A DNA stretch of 64,000 nucleotides from CAZZHG01 sp964653655. Its GTDB lineage: Bacteria > Bdellovibrionota > FAC87 > UBA2466. Made by a program: the position numbers and the translations under genes. Position 1 is the first letter of the stretch. Every line of letters starts with the position of its first letter. Shown piece after piece: positions 24,795 to 33,269 of this stretch. Location: NCBI GenBank assembly GCA_964653655.1, contig CAZZHG010000006.1, positions 1 through 64,000 of the forward strand, written 5' to 3'. Under the pieces are notes generated by a model. The model worked only from the letters and a program-made list of their open reading frames with translations, did not search any database and was not told the origin of the DNA.

Positions 24795-25963
24795 TTCTTT
24801 TTACTCCGTTTCGCAGGCGCGCAAGCGAGCGGCTTTTCCTTGCCGAAAATCTGCCGGCCCACCCAGGCGTACTTGCCCGGGGCCAAGGGTTTGTTCTTGT
24901 AACAAAAGCGTTCGGGGGCGACCACGTAAGCCGCGATCGAATCGGCGAGATCTTCGGAAGTGTCGCCGGAACCGGCGACCCGGGCGAAAGTGCGGCCGAG
25001 GGGGAAACCCTCGAAAATCTTTCCGCCGGCCTCGGTCGCCGTGATCACCGGGTCCGGAAGAAGGGTGAAGGAGGATTTCTTGGAAAGCCGGCCGAGGGCG
25101 TCCCCGCGGTCGGCGGCCGCCGTGACGGCCTTAAGACCGGGCACTCCCCAGCCCGAAAAGGCAGTGAACTCGCCGACCCAGGCCCGCTCTTCGATCATCG
25201 CCACTTTTCTCGCGGCGGCGTGGGCTAGCTCGTGGATCAGCACGAGCCGGTGCAGCTTGTGCCCGTCGGCGAGAAGGGGGCGGGAAAGCACGAGGGAAGC
25301 GGTTTCCGGAACATAGGCCGCAAGCCCGCCGTGTTCGGTGACGAGCACCTTATAGATGGCCCGTTTGTCCCAGAAGGAACAAAGATCCACGGGACAGAGT
25401 GCTTTCAACGCGCCGTCGATTACCTTCAGAGGCACCGGCTGGGTGGCGACGAGAACCGAGCCTCGGTACATCTGGGCATACCCGTACACGCTCTTGGCTA
25501 ATTCCAGGGCTGTCTTTCCTTGAGCGGTTTTGAGTTTCTCCGCGAGCGCCGGATGATCTTCCCGCGTGGCGAGAAAGGCCCGGAAGGCGGTGTCGCGTTC
25601 GCCGGCCGGCACCCGCCTTTCGTCGAGTCCGAGGTGCTTCAAGTAGGCGCCTTGCAGTTCCGCGGAAATCGCGGAGAGCGGAAGCTCCGGGCAGGTGGGG
25701 GCCATTTCCTGCTCGAGAACCAGAACCAGATGGAGCAGAAGATCCGTCGACCATCCCCCCAGCTCCGCGCGCGAAGGTTCGGAGACGGCTTGTTTGGCGG
25801 TCAGCGGCGCAAGGCCGCTCCATTGATCGAGCGCCCGCAATGCCTTGGCTTTTTGCCAGCGCGCGAGACACGCCGGCGACACCGGTTGGCTCCCCACTTG
25901 GGGGCCGTCGGCGAAGAGACTGCTCGCCAGTAAAAGAATGAGGAGCGCGCTTTTGCCGATCAC
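24791..25963 (-). CDS. Secreted putative zinc metallopeptidase (HELAH), unrecognised family
   Basis: This is a 390-residue protein with a signal peptide (about 1-18, SSLFA) and an otherwise unfamiliar N-terminal helical half. The zinc motif HELAH is at 244-248 within RLVLIHELAHAA. EEAWVGEFTAF-like residues (Glu265) and a later SEDLADSIAAYVV segment are candidates for the third ligand, as in several peptidase-like families. The C-terminus is lysine-rich (KRSKKK). The GTG start directly follows the TAA of the CADD-like gene. I do not know the substrate; an envelope role is inferred from the signal peptide and neighbours. Confidence 0.65.
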   Translation of the reverse strand: MIGKSALLILLLASSLFADGPQVGSQPVSPACLARWQKAKALRALDQWSGLAPLTAKQAVSEPSRAELGGWSTDLLLHLVLVLEQEMAPTCPELPLSAISAELQGAYLKHLGLDERRVPAGERDTAFRAFLATREDHPALAEKLKTAQGKTALELAKSVYGYAQMYRGSVLVATQPVPLKVIDGALKALCPVDLCSFWDKRAIYKVLVTEHGGLAAYVPETASLVLSRPLLADGHKLHRLVLIHELAHAAARKVAMIEERAWVGEFTAFSGWGVPGLKAVTAAADRGDALGRLSKKSSFTLLPDPVITATEAGGKIFEGFPLGRTFARVAGSGDTSEDLADSIAAYVVAPERFCYKNKPLAPGKYAWVGRQIFGKEKPLACAPAKRSKKK

Positions 25964-26638
25964 TTACGCCGCGAGGGGGCTGTAGCGGCGTTCGACGCCG
26001 CTGAGAAACTCGTAAAGCGCCTCGAGAGTTTCGGAAGCGGCTTTGAGGGCCTTTTCCTTTTTCTCGTCGGTGTCACATAGCCGTTCGAGAAGGTTGATCT
26101 CGGTTTCCGCGTGGTAGACGTCCGACGTCTGGTGCGCGCGGAAGAAGGCGACGGTGGCGTCGTCTTTCACGTCGTAAAACTTGTGGAGCCCGTCGATCTT
26201 CTGGCGGGCGACGTCCGGTTGCTGGCGCTCGTAAGCGTAGAGAGCGGCGAGCCCCTCGACCGGATCAGAGCTGGTGAGCTTGCGGAACACCCGCAGCAAG
26301 TGTTGGGTCTCGTCCGAATGAAAGTGCGATTGGACGTCGGAGCGGACCGCGCCCATGCCTTCGGCGAACTGCAGCCAAAGTTCCTGGTGGTTGTCGGCGC
26401 CTTGTTCTTCGTGGATTAAATTTTCCAGCAGCATCTGCCGCATCTCGAGGTCGCTGGTCCGGGAGTGGACCGCGCTGACGAAGCGGGAGAACTCTTTTTC
26501 GAAGGCGTAATACTCTTTGGCGTACCCGCGAAGCTCATCCCGGCTTAGTTCGCCCGCTTGCCAGCGGGTATAGAACGTGTGGGAAAGCATATGTTGGTTT
26601 TGGATGCGGGCTTCCAGAGCAGAGCGAAGAGTAAGCAT
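25964..26638 (-). CDS. CADD-like PqqC-fold di-metal protein, probable self-sacrificing p-aminobenzoate synthase
   Basis: The 224-residue all-helical protein is of the TenA/PqqC superfamily and looks most like Chlamydia CADD (CT610). The six metal ligands are present with the CADD spacings: Glu77 and His84, Glu137, His169, Asp173 and His176. Tyr23 and Lys147 fall where CADD has Tyr27 and Lys152, the residues reported to be consumed as substrate and amine donor in p-aminobenzoate formation (from memory of that literature). p-Aminobenzoate feeds folate synthesis, bypassing PabABC. The gene has a good promoter and heads a block with a secreted protease and corA. Another PqqC-like oxidase role is possible. 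Confidence 0.78.
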   Translation of the reverse strand: MLTLRSALEARIQNQHMLSHTFYTRWQAGELSRDELRGYAKEYYAFEKEFSRFVSAVHSRTSDLEMRQMLLENLIHEEQGADNHQELWLQFAEGMGAVRSDVQSHFHSDETQHLLRVFRKLTSSDPVEGLAALYAYERQQPDVARQKIDGLHKFYDVKDDATVAFFRAHQTSDVYHAETEINLLERLCDTDEKKEKALKAASETLEALYEFLSGVERRYSPLAA

Positions 26639-26670
26639 GAGACCGCCTTTCGTAAGGTAAAAACGCCCTC

Positions 26671-26699
26671 ACTATAAAGGCGGATACGCAGGCGGTCAA
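26671..26699 (-). promoter_or_regulatory. Sigma70-type promoter of the CADD-like gene
   Basis: On the minus strand TTGACC (26694-26699), a 17-nt spacer and TATAGT (26671-26676) form a near-consensus promoter about 33 nt before the ATG. CCGCCTTT within this region is complementary to AAAGGCGG near the ribosome-binding site (26643-26650), and another AGGCGGTC copy lies at 26690-26697; this could be an operator-like inverted pair. Confidence 0.7.
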
Positions 26700-26716
26700 T
26701 CAAGGAACCCGGGAAC

Positions 26717-26983
26717 TTAGCGCCGGCGCCGGTAGTGCCGGCGGCGGTGGTGGTATTTACCACGGCGGTTTTTGGCCACGTGCTTACGGCTGTAATGACG
26801 CGATCCGCCTGAATAGTGGGCGAAACGCGAGCCGAAGTACGGGATCTTTTTGAGGACATGGACGAAGGAAGCCCGGCCATGGCGGAAGTTCGTCTTGTAG
26901 AGGTTCCAGCCTCCCCAGGCCACGCCACCGATAACAAGAAACGGGAGAATTTTTCGGAACAGTTGTTTAATTCGCCAAGCCAC
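26717..26983 (-). CDS. Small basic single-pass membrane protein with His/Arg-rich tail
   Basis: The start is GTG at 26983, chosen because GAGGAGGG lies about 8 nt upstream; the frame is open further but lacks a ribosome site. The 88-residue product has one membrane helix (about residues 10-27, LPFLVIGGVAWGGW) and then a very basic tail rich in His, Arg, Tyr and Lys (ending RRRRHYRRRR-like). I recognise no family. The tail could bind nucleic acid, anionic lipid or metal. It lies upstream of the CADD-like gene, with a separate promoter between them. Confidence 0.6.
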   Translation of the reverse strand: MAWRIKQLFRKILPFLVIGGVAWGGWNLYKTNFRHGRASFVHVLKKIPYFGSRFAHYSGGSRHYSRKHVAKNRRGKYHHRRRHYRRRR

Positions 26984-27137
26984 AGCCAATCCCTCCTCGA
27001 GCAGGGCAATCCCCGCATGGTCGAACTGCTTTGAGCAAGGGGCGTGCCGGGCTGGCTCACGCAGGGGGAGGGCCCGAAGACCGGCGGAGGGCGCAGATTC
27101 GGTGGACAGTGGTGACCATTTGCGGCTCTGCAGCCGA

Positions 27138-27165
27138 TTGCCAAAACGCTGCGCCGGACTAGAAT
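27138..27165 (+). promoter_or_regulatory. Candidate promoter of the acyl-CoA dehydrogenase gene
   Basis: TTGCCA (27138-27143), a 16-nt spacer and TAGAAT (27160-27165). The gap 26984-27281 (298 nt) holds this promoter and the structured leader below; I see no gene in it. Confidence 0.5.
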
Positions 27166-27181
27166 AGGTCTGGGTTTGGGA

Positions 27182-27245
27182 AGGCAATCCGCAAGGATTC
27201 GCGGACGGTCGTTTCTAGGCCGCCTGCGAAGTCAAAGGATTGCCT
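27182..27245 (+). other. Inverted repeat in the acyl-CoA dehydrogenase leader
   Basis: AGGCAATCC (27182-27190) is perfectly complementary to GGATTGCCT (27237-27245), enclosing a GC-rich segment that can fold further. It lies inside the presumed 5' leader, about 37 nt before the TTG start. No known riboswitch consensus was recognised. Confidence 0.4.
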
Positions 27246-27281
27246 GTAGCAACCAGTCGGAACAGCAGAAAGGACTCCCCC

Positions 27282-29090
27282 TTGGCGAAGAACTTTTTCT
27301 CCGATTATCCGGAGCGCGTCGAGCTACTCACCAAATACTCCAGCGTCCGCCACTTGGCTTTCCCCTTGGAGCAGGCCTTCGGCGAGGAGGGCTATTACAA
27401 GACTCCCGAAGAGGCCATGGACTTCTATAAGGGAGCCTTGGACGAAATCGGAAAATTCGCGGCGAACGAAGTGGCCCCGACCGCGGCGCAGATCGACGAA
27501 GAGGGCGCGAAGCTCGTCGACGGCGACGTGAAGCTTCCCGACGCGCTACTCGGGCATTTGCGCCGATGCAACGACCTCGGAATGTTCTCCGCGAACGTCG
27601 CGAGAAAGCACGGCGGTCTCAATCTTCCCCGCTCCGTTTCGATGATGGCCCTCGAGCTTTTCGCCCAGGCCTGTCCGAATACGGCGCTGACGCTTGCCTG
27701 CTTCTCGATGGCCGACTTCATCCAGCTCTACGGCAACGACCAGCAGCGGGAGTGGCTGCTTCCGAAAGTGATGACGAACGAGTGGCAGACCTCGATGGCT
27801 CTCACGGAGCCCGGCGCCGGATCCGACCTCGGAAAGCTGCGCACCTCGGCGGTAAATAAAGGCGACCACTGGGTCATCAACGGCACGAAGCAGTTCATCA
27901 CGAACGGCAACAGCGACGTTACCTTCGCGCTCGTGCGCACGGATCCGAAGAGCTCGGGCCTGAAAGGGCTCTCCGTCATGATCGTCCCGAAGTTCGTGGA
28001 CGGAAAACGCAACGTGAAGGTTCCCAAGATCGAGCACAAGGTTTGCCTGCATTCCTCGCCGACCTGCGAGCTGCTTTTCGAAAATTCCATCGGATACCTG
28101 ATGGGGCCGGAAGGCGAAGGCTTCAAAGTGATGGCGGATCTCATGAACGGCGCGCGGCTCGCGATGGGAGCGCTCGCCGTCGGAATTTCGACCGCCGCCA
28201 TTCAGGAAGCCAAAGCCTACGGCAAGAACCGCGTTACGATGGGCAAGCCCATCCTCCATCACCCGATGGTGGCCGACATGGTTTACGAGATGGAAGTCGA
28301 GACGCGCGCCATCCGCGCGATGGTGATGGAGGCCGCGTGCGCCGCCGACTGGATGTACATCGCTAAACAGAAGGGCGACGAGTCGGCCTACCGGAAATGG
28401 AAGACCCGCTACCGCCGGCTCACTCCGCTCGTGAAGTACATGGCGTCGGAACGGGCCATCGTGCATGCGAGAAACGCGGTGCAGATCTTCGGCGGCTACG
28501 GTGTTTGCAAGGAATACCCGGTCGAACGCCTGCTCCGCGAAACGCTTATTTATCCGATTTACGAAGGCACCTCTCAGATCCAGTCGCTCATGGTGCTCAA
28601 AGACACCTTGAAGGACGTCGCCCGGCACTCGGGCGGGTTCCTCGGTTCTCTGGCGGGTGCCTGGGCCGAATCCAAGATGGCGCGCGATCCGGTGAAGTCT
28701 TATCTGCTTCAGGCGCGTAACGAGCTCAATCAAGGCATCCGCCACATCATGACGAGCATTCTGAAGGACAAGTTCAAGTCCGATATCGAGTCGCTCAAGC
28801 AAAGCAAGATTCAGGAGTTCCTGAAGCTTTTCTCGGCGAACCTCGTCAGTGAAAAGACCGATCTTACGGTCCCGTTCCTGTGCGCCGAAAAGTTCACCCG
28901 CATCACCTGCGACTACTATGCTCTGAAGTGCATGGTGGACCACCACGAGCCCGGCGACAAAGAGAGCGAGAAGTGGATCAAGCGCTTCGCCGAGCTCGCG
29001 CTCCCGCGGATGCGCTACGAGAACGTCATCATGGCCGAGCGGCTTCCGGCGACGCTCGACTATTTGAAAGAGCTTCAGGCCGAGGGATGA
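27282..29090 (+). CDS. Acyl-CoA dehydrogenase, ~600-residue type (DmdC-like class)
   Basis: I take TTG at 27282 (LAKNFFSD), with AAAGGA 7 nt upstream, giving 602 residues. The fold signatures are TEPGAGSDL (FAD/substrate), the WVINGTKQFITNG segment and, near residue 420, IFGGYGVCKEYPVERLLRE followed by YEGTSQIQ, whose Glu is the catalytic base. An extra C-terminal helical region of about 150 residues distinguishes this class from classical 380-residue enzymes, as in DmdC and its relatives. It oxidises acyl-CoA to enoyl-CoA with FAD in the cytoplasm, probably in fatty-acid degradation. The next gene overlaps as ATGA. Confidence 0.92.
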   Translation: MAKNFFSDYPERVELLTKYSSVRHLAFPLEQAFGEEGYYKTPEEAMDFYKGALDEIGKFAANEVAPTAAQIDEEGAKLVDGDVKLPDALLGHLRRCNDLGMFSANVARKHGGLNLPRSVSMMALELFAQACPNTALTLACFSMADFIQLYGNDQQREWLLPKVMTNEWQTSMALTEPGAGSDLGKLRTSAVNKGDHWVINGTKQFITNGNSDVTFALVRTDPKSSGLKGLSVMIVPKFVDGKRNVKVPKIEHKVCLHSSPTCELLFENSIGYLMGPEGEGFKVMADLMNGARLAMGALAVGISTAAIQEAKAYGKNRVTMGKPILHHPMVADMVYEMEVETRAIRAMVMEAACAADWMYIAKQKGDESAYRKWKTRYRRLTPLVKYMASERAIVHARNAVQIFGGYGVCKEYPVERLLRETLIYPIYEGTSQIQSLMVLKDTLKDVARHSGGFLGSLAGAWAESKMARDPVKSYLLQARNELNQGIRHIMTSILKDKFKSDIESLKQSKIQEFLKLFSANLVSEKTDLTVPFLCAEKFTRITCDYYALKCMVDHHEPGDKESEKWIKRFAELALPRMRYENVIMAERLPATLDYLKELQAEG

Positions 29091-29902
29091 AGTGGTTCCG
29101 GTTCGCTCTGTTCGCCCTCGTTCTCGGTTGCGTGAGCCGCACTCTTCCCGAGGCCCGCTTCGCCCAGAGCCAGACTCTCGCCGGCGGGCAGCTCAACGTC
29201 GTTCCGGCCGATCCCGATAAGCTCAACTTCGTCGCCGTCGGAGACCTTCACGTAAAGGGCGGAGACGTCTCGCGCCTTTCCCGGATTCTCGACGGGGCCA
29301 CGGCCGCGGGCGATGACTTGGTCGTTCTGCTCGGCGACATCGTGGATACCGGGGAAATTTCCGACGTCGAAGCCGTGTGGCAAACCATTCGGGACAAGGG
29401 CTGGGACGGGCGGGTGGCGGCGGTAATCGGCAATCACGACATTTTTCACGGGGGCTGGGAGCCGTGGACCGCGAACGCAGGCCCGAGCCATTACACTTTC
29501 ACGGTCGGGAACCAAAACTTCATCGTTCTCGATACGGCGGACGGGACGCTTGGAGAAACGCAGACCCAGTGGCTGGAGGAACAGCTCGCCTCTTTTCCGA
29601 ATGGACGGCGGTTTCTGTTGTCCCATTACCTGCCGGTCGTTCCCGGCGTGAGGACTTATTTGCGGCTCTCCGACGAGCAGGAGGCTTTGCGGGTACGGGC
29701 CATCGCTCACCGGTACGGGGTTTCCGCTTGGCTCGGGGGTCACTACCATAGTTACGTTACGGGGATAGTGGACGGGGTCCGCTACGTCGTGGCGGGCGGG
29801 GGCGGCGGGCGTCGCATGCCGCCCGTGCTGAACTACTTCTACGTCAGGGTCAAAGTGAATGGGGAAGAAGTGACGACTGAAATGGTGCCGATACCGTGGT
29901 GA
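29087..29902 (+). CDS. Calcineurin-like metallophosphoesterase, probable lipoprotein
   Basis: The ATG overlaps the upstream stop (ATGA). The 271-residue product has a signal sequence with a lipobox-like VLGC (Cys15). The phosphoesterase metal motifs are complete: GDLHV (GDxH), LGDIVD (GDxxD), IGNHD (GNHD/E), LSHYLP (H) and GGHYHSY (GHxH). The family hydrolyses phosphomonoesters or diesters with two metals. Here it would act in the periplasm or at the outer membrane. The substrate is unknown. Confidence 0.87.
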   Translation: MKWFRFALFALVLGCVSRTLPEARFAQSQTLAGGQLNVVPADPDKLNFVAVGDLHVKGGDVSRLSRILDGATAAGDDLVVLLGDIVDTGEISDVEAVWQTIRDKGWDGRVAAVIGNHDIFHGGWEPWTANAGPSHYTFTVGNQNFIVLDTADGTLGETQTQWLEEQLASFPNGRRFLLSHYLPVVPGVRTYLRLSDEQEALRVRAIAHRYGVSAWLGGHYHSYVTGIVDGVRYVVAGGGGGRRMPPVLNYFYVRVKVNGEEVTTEMVPIPW

Positions 29903-31332
29903 AGTTCATTCTAATTGCGGCGGGTCTCGCCGCGGCCTCGGCCCACGGGTTGTCCCTCGATTGGCGCGTGAGCCGGGTGCACGGGCTCGTGAATTTCGCC
30001 GAGACTATATCGGGCGATGCCCACCGTTCCCGATCGCTGAAGGAAGCGTTCGACCAGAGTCCGACCGCCGCCGCCTTCCAGGGAGCCATCGAGCGTTTCA
30101 AAAAGGCGAGGGCCCGGCACGAGGTGGGCTGGACGTTTCCGGGTTATCCCGTCGATCGGGCGGTGGGCCAGACGCTCGAGAAGCTCGTGCTCATTCAGAG
30201 CGCTTTCTCCGTGGACCTGGAAGATTTCGGCCGCCGGGTGTTCGGCTACGTGCCTCCGGCGGATCAGATGGCGTATTTGGCCGCCCTGAAAGAGATCGAC
30301 CCGGCCTACGAATCGCTCGTATGGGCGCCCAGTTTTTCGAAACTCACCGCTCAGAGAAATCGGCTCGTCGAAATGGCGAAAGACAAGAATATGGCGGGGC
30401 TCTTCGATAAAGCGGCGGCCTTCTACCGGGCGCAGTGGCCGGAAAGCCTGCCGCTCACCATCGCCCTCTATCCGATTCCAGGGGCGACCGGGCACGGTAG
30501 CGCCGAGTCCATCGACGGGCTGGAATCGCTCGGAGTCTTCGTGGATCGGGAGGACGGCGGCGAGCCCTTCGGCGTTCTCTTTCACGAGCTTTGCCACTCC
30601 TTGTACGAAGCGCAGACGGCGGCGTTTCAGGTGGAGTGGGAAGGCTGGTTCCGTTCGGGGCGCTCGGAGTCGGCGGACCCTGCTTACGGTTTGATCAACG
30701 AGGCCCTCGCCACCGCCCTCGGAAACGGCTGGGCCCAGGAGAAGGCCGGCAAGGCGCGGTCCGGCTCGTGGTACGACAACGCCTACATCGACAAGTACGC
30801 GAAGGAGATTTATCCGCTCGTGAAGGCGTACGTGGAAGTTCCGAAGCCCGTCGACAAGGAGTTCGTCCAGAAAGCGATCGCCGCATTCGACAAGGCCGTT
30901 CCCGGCGCCGCGTACGACTACGCTTTTCGGCTTCGCCGCGCGGTGCTTGCGGTCGACGGAAAAATGGAGCCGGTGCGCCGGGAGCTGAGGAAGCGTTTCA
31001 ACGTCGCAAGTTTAGAGAGCGCGAGCTCGGTCGACTCCGGTCTCGAGGAAATCAAGAAGTCTTGGTCCACCGCGATTGTGGTGGTGGGGCGGGATTCCAT
31101 TTCGGAGCTGGGCAAGGTGGAGAAAGCCATCCCCGGCCTGAAGGTGCCTTGGGCCGCGCTTCGGGGACGCAGCGGGCCCGTCGTGTTCGCATCCTATCTG
31201 AATCACCGGCCGGTGCTTTTGATTCGGGCAGACGGCGAAAAAGAAATCGCCGAGGCGTTCCATCGGATCAGCCGCCAGAAGCGCATAGAGGCAAAAGCCT
31301 CCTTCCTGTTGCCGGTCAGCGAGAAAACCTGA
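29896..31332 (+). CDS. Secreted zinc metallopeptidase candidate (HELCH)
   Basis: This is a 478-residue protein with a signal peptide (about 1-16). The zinc motif HELCH is at 230-234 and the likely third ligand Glu269 lies in INEALATALG, a gluzincin-type arrangement with 35 residues between. The rest is not recognised. Starts GTG 29896 or 29899 both overlap the preceding stop. Three secreted HExxH proteins lie within this 8-kb region, but they are not obviously related in sequence. The gene overlaps the convergent beta-barrel gene by 17 nt. Confidence 0.7.
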   Translation: MVKFILIAAGLAAASAHGLSLDWRVSRVHGLVNFAETISGDAHRSRSLKEAFDQSPTAAAFQGAIERFKKARARHEVGWTFPGYPVDRAVGQTLEKLVLIQSAFSVDLEDFGRRVFGYVPPADQMAYLAALKEIDPAYESLVWAPSFSKLTAQRNRLVEMAKDKNMAGLFDKAAAFYRAQWPESLPLTIALYPIPGATGHGSAESIDGLESLGVFVDREDGGEPFGVLFHELCHSLYEAQTAAFQVEWEGWFRSGRSESADPAYGLINEALATALGNGWAQEKAGKARSGSWYDNAYIDKYAKEIYPLVKAYVEVPKPVDKEFVQKAIAAFDKAVPGAAYDYAFRLRRAVLAVDGKMEPVRRELRKRFNVASLESASSVDSGLEEIKKSWSTAIVVVGRDSISELGKVEKAIPGLKVPWAALRGRSGPVVFASYLNHRPVLLIRADGEKEIAEAFHRISRQKRIEAKASFLLPVSEKT

Positions 31333-32008
31333 CTTCGGCCCCGACGACGAGCTCGTCCAGGCGCCCGAATCCTAAAAGCATCTGATAACGCGCGTACGCA
31401 CGCCAAACGTCTCCCGGAGCCGGTACGTGATCGACGGCCGCCTGGAAGAACGGCCCGTTCAAATTGTAGACCTCGTACTCGTCGAAGGACGCCGTCTCGA
31501 ACTGAGCCCGCCAGAAATCCGAAAAATGATAGCGAAGGCCGAAGCGAAAGAGGAAATCGTGCTCGCGTTCGGACTGGGATCCTGGGATCGGAAGCACGCT
31601 GATTCCGGAGGCCTGGGAAAATCGTTCGTACCACCCGAAGGCCCCGTACACGTCGAAGTTTCCGACGACCGGCGTGTCGAAAGCGGCCTTCGCCGTGAGC
31701 CCCGTCCAGCCGGCCCCGAAGGTAGGCATTACGGCGTGAAAGAGAGTCGTCTCGATTTTCAAAACGGGCCAAAGCGGAAAGTAGGCGATGCCCGCCTGGT
31801 AGACGAGGTGACGGATTTGCGTCGGAGAGAAGGCCATCTGCGCCGCGAAGGTGTAAGGAAGATTGGGGGTAAGCTCGTTTTGGTAGCGTACGCCGGGGGA
31901 GAGAGAGTCCGGATGGGAGGGCGAGAAGCGAAGCCGCAGATCCCACGCCGTTTCCCCCGCGAACGCGGCAGTGGCGAGACAGAGAAGCGCGAGAAGCCTA
32001 AGCCCCAC
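31316..32008 (-). CDS. Probable outer-membrane beta-barrel protein, unknown family
   Basis: The 230-residue protein has a signal peptide (about 1-17). The mature chain alternates polar and hydrophobic residues with many Tyr/Phe/Trp at strand ends (for example GNFDVYGAFGWYERF, LFRFGLRYHF, RAYARYQMLLGFG) and ends VVGAEVRFSR. This fits an 8-10-stranded barrel, although the usual terminal Phe is followed by two more residues. Start GTG 32008 has AGGTG 5 nt upstream and lies within the end of ilvA, so the two are coupled. Function unknown. Confidence 0.6.
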   Translation of the reverse strand: MGLRLLALLCLATAAFAGETAWDLRLRFSPSHPDSLSPGVRYQNELTPNLPYTFAAQMAFSPTQIRHLVYQAGIAYFPLWPVLKIETTLFHAVMPTFGAGWTGLTAKAAFDTPVVGNFDVYGAFGWYERFSQASGISVLPIPGSQSEREHDFLFRFGLRYHFSDFWRAQFETASFDEYEVYNLNGPFFQAAVDHVPAPGDVWRAYARYQMLLGFGRLDELVVGAEVRFSR

Positions 32009-33212
32009 GTTGCACCTGATAGCCCTTGTCTTTCAACGTCGAGAGAAGCTCTTGCGTGTGCTCTTCTCCGCGTGTCTGGAGGAGAAATTCCACCATCGTC
32101 TCGCCGAGCCGCTGGCGCAAAGACTCGCGCTGGTGAAACACCTGCAGAATGTTGGCTTTGGATTTGGCAAGCACCTCCGTCACGGCGAGAAGGCCGCCCG
32201 GGCGATCGGAAACCGTGACGTCGACCCGCACCAGCCGTCCCTGCTCGACGAGGCCGCGCTGAAGCACTCCGGATAGAGCGAAGAGATCGATGTTTCCGCC
32301 CGACAGCACGAGCGCGATCCGTTTTTCCGGAATGAGATTTTCCAAGATCGCGGCGAGGGGCAGCGCGCCGGCTCCCTCAACCACCATTTTGCCGTGCTCG
32401 GCGATGAGGGAAATCGCGTGCGCGATGGACTCTTCGGAAATCTGAAGGATGTCGTCTACGCCCGCCCGAAGGCGCTCCACCATCTCGGCGTTCGCCCGTT
32501 TCGTGGCCACGCCCTCGGCGAGCGTCGGAATGACGGGTTCCTCCTGGGCCGTGCCCGAGTGAAAGGACTTCCAGACGGAAGGGGCGTTCTTCGCGGTGAC
32601 GCCGTAAATTTTCACCTCCGGCCGTTTGGCTCTGAGTGCCGTCGAAATTCCCGAAATCAGCCCGCCACCGCCGACGCTGACCACCACCGCTTCCACGTCG
32701 GCGAACTGCGGTTCTTCGAGAAGTTCCAGTCCGACCGTGCCCTGGCCCGCGATGATGAGCGGATCGCGGAAGGGATGGACGAAAAGGTAGCCGTGCTTTT
32801 TCGAGAGCTCCGTCGCGTGCTCGAAGGCCTCGTCGTAGACTTCGCCGACCTGTTCGACGTGGGCGCCGTAGCGTTTCGTGTTCTGAACCTTCAAGTTCGG
32901 TGTGGTCGTCGGCATCACGATCGTCGCCTTGATGCCAAGCTTCTGGCAGATCGCGGCGACTCCCTGAGCGTGGTTTCCGGCGGAGGCGGCGACAACGCCG
33001 GCTTTCTTCGCCGTGGCGAGGTTCGCCAGTACGCAGTTGGCGGCGCCTCTGATTTTGAAAGAGCCGGTGAATTGAAACATCTCGCACTTGAGATAGATGT
33101 CGCGGCTGACGGTTCGGCTCAAAAATTCCGAGGGCACGAAGGGAGTGCGGATGGTGTAAGGGGCGATGGCGCGCCGGGCGTTTTCGATTTCAGCTAAGGT
33201 GATGGGCGTCAA
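31998..33212 (-). CDS. ilvA: Threonine ammonia-lyase (threonine dehydratase) with C-terminal ACT domain
   Basis: This is a 404-residue PLP enzyme of the tryptophan synthase beta fold. The Schiff-base lysine is in FTGSFKIRGA, the phosphate-binding glycine loop is SVGGGGLISG, and the C-terminal ACT-like domain begins at about residue 325 (VRVDVTVSDRPGGL). The length matches the short (about 400-residue) threonine/serine dehydratases, biosynthetic or catabolic. It converts threonine to 2-oxobutanoate and ammonia for isoleucine synthesis. The start is TTG 33212 with GGGAGGGG just upstream. Confidence 0.93.
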   Translation of the reverse strand: MTPITLAEIENARRAIAPYTIRTPFVPSEFLSRTVSRDIYLKCEMFQFTGSFKIRGAANCVLANLATAKKAGVVAASAGNHAQGVAAICQKLGIKATIVMPTTTPNLKVQNTKRYGAHVEQVGEVYDEAFEHATELSKKHGYLFVHPFRDPLIIAGQGTVGLELLEEPQFADVEAVVVSVGGGGLISGISTALRAKRPEVKIYGVTAKNAPSVWKSFHSGTAQEEPVIPTLAEGVATKRANAEMVERLRAGVDDILQISEESIAHAISLIAEHGKMVVEGAGALPLAAILENLIPEKRIALVLSGGNIDLFALSGVLQRGLVEQGRLVRVDVTVSDRPGGLLAVTEVLAKSKANILQVFHQRESLRQRLGETMVEFLLQTRGEEHTQELLSTLKDKGYQVQRGA

Positions 33213-33269
33213 GGTCCCCTCCCGAGGTGTTTCCCAGGAGGATAGTCCAGGTTGAGAGCTTAGGCTAGG

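Noticed and set aside
25964..26638. PqqC of a PQQ biosynthesis cluster (because a PQQ-type dehydrogenase is nearby)
   Set aside because: No pqqA, B, D or E is present, and the residue pattern fits CADD better than PqqC.
27546..28946. 466-codon open frame on the minus strand
   Set aside because: It is antisense to the acyl-CoA dehydrogenase, which has full family motifs.
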